This document shows, in pieces, positions 19,352-30,095 of a stretch of 64,000 bases of DNA. The notes under the pieces are model-generated. The model saw only the letters and a list, made by a program, of their open reading frames with translations. It had not been told where the DNA came from and searched no databases. The position numbers and the translations under genes were made by a program. How positions within the stretch are numbered: the stretch's first letter is position 1; each line of letters opens with the position of its first letter. Origin of the DNA: Tetranychus cinnabarinus (Eukaryota > Arthropoda > Arachnida > Trombidiformes > Tetranychidae); assembly GCA_022266195.1 (NCBI GenBank), contig WHVY01000009.1, positions 2,046,001 through 2,110,000 on the forward strand, given 5' to 3'.

Positions 19352-21527
19352 TTATCATTTTTCCCCAACAACTTGATGGTGGTACGCAATGAATCGACTA
19401 TTTTTCATAACTTCGCAGGCTATCAAACGTCAACAAATCGCTTTTTATTTTTTAAGTGGCCTTAGCGCAAATTTTGCCAAAGAGAGGAAAATAAACCTCC
19501 AAAAGTACGACTGTATAATAAATATAATAATATGCATCAATATTAATGTCCTTGCTTTTTACAGATATCAAACAAAAAGACGAAGATTGAAAGAGTTGTC
19601 AGCAAAACATTGTACACGAAAACAAGTTACTAATCAATTAATGGTCTGACTGTATTGATCATGAATTAAACTCACTCTATCAAAGTGATTACTTTCATTC
19701 ATTAACAAGATCATAATCCAAGCTTGGTTTGCGAAGAGAGGCAAAGACCAACAAATAATATTTACGATAGTTTTAAATTGATTAAACCATTTATATCAAA
19801 TTTATGAATATATTAACGAGCATATAAATAAGTCAACACAAAAAAGATGGCAGAAAGAATAGCATTAAGAGCATTGGTTGAATGTCTTCTCATATTTTTT
19901 ATTTTACCTTAAATTGAAAGGATAAATTATTTCAGATGAAACTCAGCATAAGGTGGGAAATTGAATCGGTGAAATATTGAGAGGAACTATCAAAAGGGTT
20001 TGAGTTCAAAGCAGCAAAAGCATCTGTTGGTGATGTTAGTTTTGGGTGGTGGACAATGCGGTGCAAAAAAGCCGGTCCCATTAAATTCACGCTTTTCATA
20101 CAGTTTATCGAAGAGTTAAAACTCATTTTCCCCGATTAAACTGATAATCAGACAATTTTTTGATTTATTTACCCGTAACTGCATAAAATCGATCAAAATA
20201 TCAATTTGAAATTTATTTAACCGATTTTGTCCTTTTTTCATTTGATTTTGCTGTTTTGACCTACCACCGAATGTATAATTGTAGGATTTCAGATACATAA
20301 CTAGCAAGTGAAATCTAGATCTATTGAGTTACTTCATTGTTTATTTGAATTTGGAGGATCGAATGATAAATATTTGAAATATTTAATTAAGATATTGTAT
20401 TTCAATATTTATTGAACAATGAAATTATTTTCAAAAATGAATATTTTATATTGTAAAACGCGCGTATGTTTATATTGAAGTTTTATTAATATCCAACCCA
20501 TAAAATTGAACCGATTTGATTTTTGTAATTGCAAAACTAATCTTAAGCCTAGTCTTTAATATAAATTAATTCCCTCTGGAGGCATTGCTTTTTTGATCAC
20601 TAATTATGTTTGATCTAACCGTTGGAAGAAAAAGCTGATTCCTTTGATAAAATAGCCTTTGCTTTTAATCATAAACTGCAAAGAAAGATGATTGTTACGA
20701 TTACCATGGTTGATTTTAGCTACATTGGAATGGAATCCAAGAAGCTCTCTCAGAAGCGGTTATAATTAAATATCCGCCTAATTAAATAACAATTTTTGGA
20801 TGGTGAAAGATGATTTTTGTGGATGGTGATGATGATGATGACGATGATTGGTCAGGTGAGACATATAATTGGAATCATGTAACCATATCTTCATTAATTT
20901 GTGTGAATGGGATTAATCAAGGATGAGAAAGTGTATCGGAAAAAGATCAAGTTAGCTATTGGTTTTATGCCAGTAGTTAAAGTTTCAATCGTCCTCTTTC
21001 AACAACAATTTTAAATCTATCCCAGGATATTCAAATCTGTCTCCAGTACAAATCGTTCACCATACCGTTTTTTAATCAAATTAATTGAACATGAAGAGGA
21101 GATATTACAAAGTGATAAAAGAGGATCGATTCTGATATTGAACTTTTCCTACAGATGTCCGCAGATGAACAATTAAAAGAATGGAGGAAGTTATGGTTCC
21201 ATGTATCAGTACATCACACCTATCCTCAATCTTTTTTGTTTCTGTTTCGTTGAGAAGAAAAGGGACTTATAGCAAGAAAAGGGTTCAGCTGGATGGCTTT
21301 CAAATAATTTTTTATGTATGTGTTGTTTGGTGTAGGTGTATTTTGTTTCTTTTTATGAAAAAGGGTTTTGAGGTGGTGTTTATCTCAATTTTTGTCAACC
21401 AAACTGCAGCTTACTTCTTTTATGATTTGTTTATTTGTTTGTTTGGTGTTTTTTGAAGATTGTATTAAATTTTTGTTGTTTGTTGGTGGTGTCTGAGTAA
21501 TTATTTTCTCAAATATGAATGATAACT
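19352..21527. other. Intergenic and CtBP 3' flank
   Basis: No supported gene. Frames at 19,389-19,649 and 20,116-20,307 have no recognisable domains. The part nearest 21,527 should be the CtBP 3' UTR on the minus strand. Confidence 0.4.
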
Positions 21528-23308
21528 TTAATGAAGCTCCGAGCTCTCTGGCTTAGGAGTTAATTGAACGGCTTCTTGAAGTGTCGAATGAGGGGTTGCA
21601 TGGGCTGCTGCTGCTGCTCCAGGAGCTCCGGTAGGCATGGAGTCAAGAGTTGTAGAGTGGGGAGCCATCGAATGGAAGTTATATCCTGTGGACCCATTTA
21701 AAGTCTCTCCATAAGCGCTTGAGACGAAATATTCTTTGTTAACACAGTTACGGAGTGAATCCGGTATACGTGCGACTATGGCTCGTCTTATTTCAGAGGC
21801 TGCCATTTCACGAAGCTCAGTGCAACTTGCCTCACTATACCATGCTGCATGGGGTGTAACTATCAAGTTAGGGGCATCCTTGAGTGGACCTTGAGCACCA
21901 ATTGTAAGAAAAAATTATTAATTTAAAATTAATCAATAAGGAATAAAAAAGAGAGGGAAAAGTTGTAAAATTTATCACTAAAAAGGGGAAAATCAAGATA
22001 AAGAACGAGAACAAAACATACCGCTCATGGGATTATAGGGTTCATTCTCCTGAACATCAAGACCAGCAGCTCTAATCCTTCCATCTTTTAAAGCGGCAGC
22101 TAGCGCATTTTCATCAACTAAACCACCACGTGCAGTGTTGACCAGGAAGGCACCTAAGTAAAATTTAAAGAGCGCCAACAAAGATTAGTAAATCAATGTT
22201 GAGTGCAAAATGATACACATGACAACAGATGTTGCTAGTTGGCTGACTGCCAGATGAAATGTCAACTTACCAGGTCGCATCTGTTTAATTGTAAATTCGT
22301 TAATTAGGTGGTGATTGTGTTCATTGAGGGTGCAATGTAGAGAGACACAGTCGCTTTGATAAAGCAAATCTTGCAAAGTGTAAACACGAGTAAGTCCCAG
22401 AGATTTTTCAATACCATCCGGTAAATATGGATCATAAAATATAACATTGAATCCGAATGCTTTTGCTCTTAGGGCGACTGCAGTACCAATTCGTCCTGAA
22501 ATATTACAAAATAATAGGTTAGGAGGGAAACCGAAAGTTTGGGTAAATGTCATTAAAAAAGAAGTGCATACCTAAACCAACAATTCCTAGGGTATCTCCT
22601 CTGATTCGAGCACATCCTGCTGCTGCTTCACGAATTTGTTCAGGCCCTTGAAATTTTTTACCTTCTCGTACAGCATTTGCTAACCAGTAAGTCCGTCTAT
22701 ATAAGTTCAATATTAAACAAAGGGTTGCATCTGCTACTTCTTCGACACCATAACCGGGTACATTGCAAACAGCAATACCTAAAGAAAGAAAATAAAGTTG
22801 ATATTAATGAAAGAATAAAGTAAGCCGGCATAGCAATAATAGCAGGAGTTTTTGAAAGCATTGACAGTGGTTATACAAATACAAATGCAAATACTGAATA
22901 TGAGAAGATTTAGATTGGCAAATCACTGAGAAATGCAACCCTGGGCTGCAAGAGCATAAGCTGAAGGGCAGTAACTCACAAAACAAAAGAAAAGTTGCAC
23001 TTTACCTAATTCTCCAGCAGCTTTAATGTCAACATTATCCACTCCTGAACCAATCCTAACAATGATGCGAAGAGCCTTAAATTTGTCGAGATCGTCTTTA
23101 GTTAAAGTAATTGTATGCCACATAAGGGCTCCAACAGCCTCATTCAACACTTTCTCATGAATCTCCTGTGTAGATTGGGCATCACAAAAGGCAACCGTTG
23201 CAACATCTTTCAATATTGGCATCTCAACTGAGCAATCACGTCCGTCCAAAAGGGCAACTAGAGGTCTAGTATGCATTGGTCCATTCGAAATGGGACCTCT
23301 GCCTCCGA
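21528..23308 (-). CDS. CtBP: C-terminal binding protein (CtBP) transcriptional co-repressor; first exon not found
   Basis: Five exons (23308-23006, 22778-22572, 22495-22271, 22153-22022, 21889-21528) join in phase. From the Met at 23276 they give 398 residues; about ten more residues (GGRGPISNGP) precede it, so a short 5' coding exon probably lies upstream. The protein is a D-isomer 2-hydroxyacid dehydrogenase fold used as an NAD(H)-sensing co-repressor. It shows RPLVALLDGRDCSVEMPILK, the dinucleotide motif GIVGLGRIGTAVALR, and the conserved Arg (NTARGGLVDE), Glu (QENEPYNP) and His (TPHAAWYSEAS) of the active-site triad. CtBP binds PxDLS-type peptides in repressors. The tail after NCVNKEYFVSSAYG is short, about 65 residues and rich in Ala, Pro, Ser and Thr, much shorter than the longest fly isoform. 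Confidence 0.92.
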
Positions 23309-25700
23309 CTAGATTACATGAGAGATGGAGAAGGATTCATAAGATTGAAGTTAGAGAGAGAGAGAGAGGGAGAAAGAGAGGAGAGAAAGAGAAAGAAAGG
23401 TAGACAGAGGGAAAAGAGAGGGACAGATGAAAAAAGATTTGAAAAAAGAGATGGTTAAGAGTGGATAGCAGAATGTAATGAGGAGAGGAGAAGACAAAAG
23501 AATAAGATGAGGAAGAGAGAGAGAAAAAAGAGGATATCAATTAGTAAAATTCATCACAAAAAGTATCATTTTCTGACAAAGGAATAAGCAATAAGAAAGA
23601 GAGTAACCACCTTTTCTTTTGATCATGGTATTTAACTAAATTGTAACAATGATGATTATTATTATTTATTTATTTAATAAAGACGAGGATGATGAAGGAG
23701 ATGATGAAGATGATGAAAAAACGAGAGAGAGACACAGGAGACACCAAAGTGAGAGAGAAATATATGGTGAGAAACCGACCACAAAAGAACAAGAATAATA
23801 TTTAAGATTTTTGATCCTAGCTTGAGCTGAGCATTTTAGCATTGAATAAGCCAGAAAAAGAATGATGAGCGCCATTTTGTAAACGCCTTCTAGCTACTCT
23901 AACAAGTCATGCCTAGTAAACTGATTTGTTGTGTTGACTGGAAGAGCCATTTTTGAAAATTAAGTAACGAACCGCATATCAAATGAACGACAAAGAACTT
24001 GTTTAAATTAAATTATCTTTATTACAAGTTGACAGATTAAAATACCAGAATTAAAGGTTAATAAGAGACTATTAATGACGAGTACTGTTGGCCAAATATC
24101 TAAAGCAATTTCAATTCTAGAGCAAATATATCAGTAAAATAAAAACAGAATCTATTGAAGAAATGGTAAACAAATTGATGCAATATAAACGCTTAAGATT
24201 AATTTTAATTATGAAGACTTTAGAGCAATTAATGCATAAATTTTTATCAATCAATTGAAAAGCAAACAATTATTTACTTTAAAATTATCGCAATTTATTT
24301 AAAAAAAGGGGTTTTGCCACGAAAAATCACCGCTCGTCAAATTGAAAATCAAAGCTATGAAAGAGGACATTGAAAACCATGTTGAGTCTTTTCAAAAGGT
24401 CCGAAGGATGTTACGTTTTGTCCCAATCTTGATTTAGTTATAGCAATTTTTGATCTTGCTGATTGAAACAACTTTCTCATGAACCAGTCATGAAAGAGTT
24501 CTGAAGATTTGTGTAAATATTGTCCTCAGTTAAGTTATCGTTTAGGGTAAGGAAATATTTTTCAAGCGTGGATCATGTGTTATAGCGGTTAGGTCATTTA
24601 ATTTCAATCGATACTTAATTGTAGTGTTTCCATCAAATTTGATCCCAATCGGCTCAAAATGGTCAGCTCAAAAAATCATCAGCTATGATCTAACGTTTCC
24701 TCTGACCAGTAGTTCGCCTGTTTCACGTGTGGCCTTATTTTTGTCGCCAAGTTCTATCTCCTGGATGAATCAACATATCTACAGGGAACTTTCACCAAAA
24801 GGTTTGAAATCAGATATACTTTTTTATTACAAAAGATTGAATTCATCTGAGGTCAAAAGTTAAATTTTTAATTGGAATCCACTGACTTGTGAGTTGGTTC
24901 AACTCCATCTAGCGGTGATATTTGCAGATGTGGCGGTTTGATAAAATTGATTACGAATTGGTCAATGTTTACAAAAATTGAATTTACTTTAAACTTGTTA
25001 TCGTCACATCTATCAAGGGTATTTTTTGATCTTGAGATTGTTCATTTAAATATTTTTAAACGTCTTATAGTTGTTTATTATTAAGATTATAAAGTTTATT
25101 TTGTTATTAGCTTTAAGTGAACTTTTAATCCTGAAGTTAATTATGTCTCTGTGTTTTCTAGAGATTCAAGTGCAAGTGGAAAAAATCGCTGGCGAATAAT
25201 GCTGTGTGGATATTGGTGCAATAATGTCCGATACTGAGGGACAATGCGGATAACCCTTAAATTGTTGGCTTTTTGATGGTCTCAGCCAATCGCGCTGAAA
25301 TTAATTGAGGATAAATGGAAATAAGCTATTTTAATACCTTTAATTAGTCGAAGAAATGAAATTCTATCGAGTCAAAGGTGGCCGTACTGTAATAACTTTA
25401 AATGTACAGTCATTATCCTCACATTGTCAGATGTAACTTGTTGGGGTAAGTCTTATTGCTATTTACACAGAAATTTACCAAAAAATAGTCTTTTAATTTT
25501 TAATCAAAGTTTTGGCGTAATTAACTATCAAATTAACCAAACTTTGCTAATTTATGTTACTTTGTTGCCAAAAACAATTATACACATTGAATGGTAATTA
25601 TAATTAGATTGAATTTTGTGCAAATCCTGCAAAAAAATTATTTGTTTGGAAACTATGACAATGAGACATTTTGAGAATAGCGACTGTTATTAAATCATCT
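23309..25700. other. CtBP 5' region and intergenic DNA up to the inverted duplication
   Basis: From 23,340 to about 23,530 there is a GA-rich low-complexity tract that includes (GA)n runs; it may lie in the first CtBP intron. The missing first CtBP exon should be in this stretch but I could not pin it down. The rest is AT-rich with no supported gene. Confidence 0.4.
25455..25515. repeat. Copy 2 of a short dispersed repeat
   Basis: GCTATTTACAC ... TTTACCAAAAAATAG ... TTTTTAATCAAA matches 10,490-10,560. It lies about 190 bp outside the left end of the large inverted duplication. Confidence 0.5.
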
Positions 25701-25747
25701 AAGAAATTGAGCCTTTCTCATAAAACATTTATCTAACTTTTTTTCAG

Positions 25748-26180
25748 TCAAGAGTGGTGGTCTTACATAACATGGTTGGTGTCGAAGATATTGATGATGC
25801 TCTTGAATCTGAAGTAACTGAACAAATGTGGTAAATTTGGAATTGTGAACCGTGTCATTATTTAGAAGAAAAACAACCAGAAGATGACGCTGAAGTTATA
25901 GTCAAATAATTTGTAGAGTAATAGTCAAGGTAAGAAGTTGAAATTATTAATCCATAGCATCATATTATCATTTTATTATAATTGTAATTATAATTATTAT
26001 TATTATAATTTTATTTTCAATCAAATTAACTGGTTTCTTGTATTTTATATTTTCTTTTATATAATCACAGAGGCTATCGTAGCAAGAGACTCATTAAATG
26101 GTAGATTCTTTGGCGGACGAATTGTAAAAGCTGAAATCTATGATCAAACATTGTATGATGAAAAAGATCTCTCTGGTTAA
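25748..26180 (+). pseudogene. Broken copy of the last two PUF60 exons
   Basis: It corresponds to intact exons at 30,047-29,858 and 29,735-29,626. The first exon copy still reads SRVVVLHNMVGVEDIDDALE, but an inserted base shifts the frame (GAACAAATGTGG where the intact gene has GACGAATGTGG). Further small deletions and in-frame stops follow (near 25,865 and 25,905-25,920). The second exon copy is intact through EKDLSG and its stop at 26,178-26,180. There is no upstream PUF60 sequence, so the copy cannot make PUF60. Confidence 0.88.
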
Positions 26181-26446
26181 CATTTAATTTTAATTTATTG
26201 AGCTTGATTCATCAACCAGAACTTTTTTGTCACTCTCTATCTTCTATTTCTTCCTCTCTTCTTCTTCTTCTTCTTCTTTCTATCTTTTCTTAACATACAC
26301 TCGCACACTTATACAAACACTTTAATTGAACAAATTAAACGATATTTCATCAACCTTACAAAAAAGTTCTAATGTTTCAATTTATCCTTATGAACAATGA
26401 TAATGCCATGCTACCTTTGTAACCCCAAATGTATCTAGATGTAACA

Positions 26447-27665
26447 TCAATCGTCCAAAGAAGTTAATGATTGAATTACACTCATATGCATAACAATCAT
26501 TGGTTGCTGTTGTTGCTGATGTAGATGGGGCTGTTGTGGTTGTTGGTTTTGTTGGATTTGCGATTGTGGGTTTGATTGGAGTTGGGATTGCTGTTGTGAT
26601 TGTAATTGCTGTTGATGATGTGATTGTGGCTGTTGCTGTAATTGATGTTGTTGGGGTTCTTGTTGACCTTGCTGTTGTTGTTGCTGTTGCGCTTCTTGTA
26701 CTTGTTGCTGTAATTGTGGTGTTTGAGGTTGAATTTGGTGTTGATGATTTTGGGTCTGTGGCATCGAGGATGGCTGCTGTTGGTGTTGGTGTTGAAGTTG
26801 ATTCGGGTTTTGTAGCTGCTGTTGTTGTTGTTGTTGCGGGTGTTGTTGCTGGTGCTGATGTTGTTGTTGCTGTTGTTGGGAACTGTGTAATTGGGAACTT
26901 GATCCTGCTGGGTTTTTAGGTCTTCGTTTTCGTGTTTGAATACCTTCTTTCTTCATAGTCATTGGACGATTAACTCCATGTAATTTAAAATACAGACCAC
27001 AAGCATTACAAACTGGTGCACCTTCAATATTACGCCTCCAAAGGGTTGTTTGAGCTGTTCCACAATTTGAACATGATAGACCTGCTCGTCGGTTATTTGG
27101 TATCTTCTTGTGAGGTTTTATTGGTGGTCGATTCATCCCATTGATCTTTGAATAAAGTCCACAAGCGTTACACAAATAATGGCCAGTACCATCTCGACGC
27201 CATAAAGGCGTTGACATCGCACCACAGTTAACACATTCTCTGGCTTCACCACAATATTCATATTCAGATGTTAGTTGAGTACGATAACACGGCGAGGGAA
27301 GCAAAGCTGCGAATGAGTAGAACACAAGATTAATAACAAAAGAACAAAAAAATGAAATAGAAATAATAAATTCGATAAGAAATAAATAAAGAAAATAAGT
27401 GAATGATAAATATGAAAAAAAAGTGAAACGAGAAAGAAATAAAGATTGAGCGAAGAGAGAAAAAAGTTTGATAAGCAAAAATAAAAGATAATTGATATTA
27501 ATACTTTTGATTACAATCAGTAATATACTTACTTGTATAATATTGTGTGTTATGATTAAGAACCGCTGCCGGTTGATTGGTATCAACCAGATTTGCCGAT
27601 GTTGTATACTGTTCAACATTTGCATAAACGGTACCAATTCCAATGGTTTCTTCATTCATTGCCAT
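26447..27665 (-). CDS. GATA-type zinc-finger transcription factor, copy A
   Basis: Two exons (27665-27533 and 27306-26447) join in phase to give 330 residues. Two GATA fingers of the form CX2CX17CX2C are present, at C69/C72/C90/C93 (CVNCGAMSTPLWRRDGTGHY) and C123/C126/C144/C147 (CSNCGTAQTTLWRRN), followed by the basic tail NRPMTMKKEGIQTRKRRPKN. The fingers resemble the pannier/GATA-4-6 type, with C-tail features shared with other GATA factors. Such proteins bind WGATAR sites; pannier-type factors act in dorsal, heart and blood development. After about residue 180 the protein is almost entirely glutamine-rich with His, Pro and Ser, a likely activation or condensate-forming region. Copy B at 28134-29352 is nearly identical. 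The gene reads outward from the palindrome centre. Confidence 0.88.
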
Positions 27666-28133
27666 TGTGAGGAGTTTTATCGTGATTTCGATGATGATTT
27701 TGACGGAGATGATTTAGAGTGCAACTAAATCTCACTTTACCTCACTAGGCTGATCATCGTCATCATCATCATCCTCTCATTCTCTCCCTTTGTTTGCCAT
27801 TGGTTTAAAAAATTATCAGAAAGAACTTTGGATCTATTTGCTTTATTGCTGCGACTCTATGGTAACAAAGTGATAAAAAAATGTCAAGTATTATCATTAT
27901 GGAATATGTGTGTAAAAGTTAGTATAGATCTTGAATCCATAAATTCGCAGTAATAAAGCAAATAGATCCAAAGTTCTTTCTGATAATTTTTTAAACCAAT
28001 GGCAAACAAAGGGAGAGAATGAGAGGATGATGATGATGACGATGATCAGCCTAGTGAGGTAAAGTGAGATTTAGTTGCACTCTAAATCATCTCCGTCAAA
28101 ATCATCATCGAAATCACGATAAAACTCCTCACA
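27666..28133. promoter_or_regulatory. Shared upstream region of two divergent GATA genes
   Basis: This 468 bp separates the two start codons. All but the central 90 bp (27,855-27,944) is itself inverted repeat, so each gene has the same roughly 190 bp proximal upstream sequence. That includes a CATCATC/GATGATG run next to CTCACTAGGCTGATCATCG. The unique spacer is AT-rich. Confidence 0.6.
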
Positions 28134-30095
28134 ATGGCAATGAATGAAGAAACCATTGGAATTGGTACCGTTTATGCAAATGTTGAACAGTATACAACAT
28201 CGGCAAATCTGGTTGATACCAATCAACCGGCAGCGGTTCTTAATCATAACACACAATATTATACAAGTAAGTATATTACTGATTGTAATCAAAAGTATTA
28301 ATATCAATTATCTTTTATTTTTGCTTATCAAACTTTTTTCTCTCTTCGCTCAATCTTTATTTCTTTCTCGTTTCACTTTTTTTTCATATTTATCATTCAC
28401 TTATTTTCTTTATTTATTTCTTATCGAATTTATTATTTCTATTTCATTTTTTTGTTCTTTTGTTATTAATCTTGTGTTCTACTCATTCGCAGCTTTGCTT
28501 CCCTCGCCGTGTTATCGTACTCAACTAACATCTGAATATGAATATTGTGGTGAAGCCAGAGAATGTGTTAACTGTGGTGCGATGTCAACGCCTTTATGGC
28601 GTCGAGATGGTACTGGCCATTATTTGTGTAACGCTTGTGGACTTTATTCAAAGATCAATGGGATGAATCGACCACCAATAAAACCTCACAAGAAGATACC
28701 AAATAACCGACGAGCAGGTCTATCATGTTCAAATTGTGGAACAGCTCAAACAACCCTTTGGAGGCGTAATATTGAAGGTGCACCAGTTTGTAATGCTTGT
28801 GGTCTGTATTTTAAATTACATGGAGTTAATCGTCCAATGACTATGAAGAAAGAAGGTATCCAAACACGAAAACGAAGACCTAAAAATCCAGCAGGATCAA
28901 GTTCCCAATTACAACAACAACAACAACAACAGCAACAACATCAGCACCAGCAACAACACCCGCAACAACAACAACAGCAGCTACAAAACCCTAATCAACT
29001 TCAACACCAACACCAACAGCAGCCATCCTCGATGCCACAGACACAAAATCATCAACACCAAATTCAACCACAAACACCACAATTACAGCAACAAGTACAA
29101 GAAGCGCAACAGCAACAACAACAGCAGCAAGGTCAACAAGAACCCCAACAACATCAATTACAGCAACAGCCACAATCACACCATCAACAGCAATTACAAT
29201 CACAACAGCAATCCCAACTCCAATCAAACCCACAATCGCAACTCCAACAAAACCAACAACCACAACAGCCCCATCTACATCAGCAACAACAGCAACCAAT
29301 GATTGTTATGCATATGAGTGTAATTCAATCATTAACTTCTTTGGACGATTGATGTTACATCTAGATACATTTGGGGTTACAAAGGTAGCATGGCATTATC
29401 ATTGTTCATAAGGATAAATTGAAACATTAGAACTTTTTTGTAAGGTTGATGAAATATCGTTTAATTTGTCAATTAAAGTGTTTGTATAAGTGTGCGAGTG
29501 TATGTTAAGAAAAGATAGAAAGAAGAAGAAGAAGAAGAAGAGAGGAAGAAATAGAGAAATAGAAGATAGAGAGTGACAAAAAAGTTCTGGTTGATGAATT
29601 AAGCTCAATAAATTAAAATTAAATATTAACCAGAGAGATCTTTTTCATCATACAATGTTTGATCATAGATTTCAGCTTTTACAATTCGTCCGCCAAAGAA
29701 TCTACCATTTAATGAGTCTCTTGCTACGATAGCCTCTGTGATTATATAAAAAAATATAAAATACAAGAAACCAGTTAAATTGATTGAAAATAAAATTATA
29801 ATAATGATAATAATTATAATAAAATGATGCTATGAAATAATATTCTCAATTTCTTACCTTGACTATTACTGAACTCTACAAATATTTTGACTATAACTTC
29901 AGCGTCATCATCTTCCGATTGTTTTTCTTCATAAATAATGACACGGTTAACAATTCCAAATTTACCACATTCGTCAGTTACTTCAGATTCAAGAGCATCA
30001 TCAATATCTTCGACACCAACCATGTTACGTAAGACCACCACTCTTGACTGGAAAAAAAATTAGATAAATGTTTTATGAGAAAAGCTCAATTTCTT
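27945..30095. repeat. Right arm of the large inverted duplication
   Basis: This is the reverse complement of 25,701-27,854. It contains an intact GATA gene and the intact last two exons of PUF60, so it is probably the ancestral arrangement. The outer end falls in the PUF60 intron at about 30,095. Confidence 0.93.
28134..29352 (+). CDS. GATA-type zinc-finger transcription factor, copy B
   Basis: Two exons (28134-28266 and 28493-29352) give 330 residues, the same length as copy A. The zinc fingers are identical to copy A (C69/C72/C90/C93 and C123/C126/C144/C147). Differences lie in the glutamine-rich tail: here SSSQL is followed directly by a run of nine Gln, where copy A has an HSS interruption; other Gln runs differ by one unit and one Ile/Leu change is seen. 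The gene is convergent with intact PUF60, the stops being about 270 bp apart. That neighbourhood suggests this is the original locus and copy A the inverted duplicate. Confidence 0.9.

Larger units (their letters stand above)
25701..27854. repeat. Left arm of a large inverted duplication (GATA gene plus PUF60 3' end)
   Basis: The sequence is the reverse complement of 27,945-30,095, nearly base for base in the inner part. Matching begins at AAGAAATTGAGC (25,701) in a PUF60 intron and runs to GCTTTATTGCTGCGA (27,854). Coordinates of paired positions sum to about 55,799. The arm holds a full GATA gene and a broken copy of the last two PUF60 exons. Differences cluster in the outer PUF60-derived part and in glutamine codon runs. 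Confidence 0.93.

Noticed and set aside
23337..23540. Ser/Leu/Phe-rich frame
   Set aside because: Produced by the GA/TC low-complexity tract upstream of CtBP.
24580..24605. tRNA-like GCGGTTAGGTCA string
   Set aside because: No B box or cloverleaf follows.
26500..26919. Val/Ala-rich frame opposite the GATA tail (and its mirror at 28,991-29,299)
   Set aside because: It is the antisense of CAA/CAG glutamine runs, not a protein.
26447..27655. 402-residue uninterrupted reading of the GATA gene starting MKKPLELVPF
   Set aside because: It reads through an intron; splicing at GTAAGT and CGCAG in another frame gives a normal N-terminus (MAMNEETIGIG), so the hydrophobic middle is intron.
27492..27728. 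78-codon frame antisense to GATA exon 1 (and its mirror at 28,071-28,307)
   Set aside because: A shadow of the first coding exon of each GATA gene; identical in both arms only because the arms are identical.
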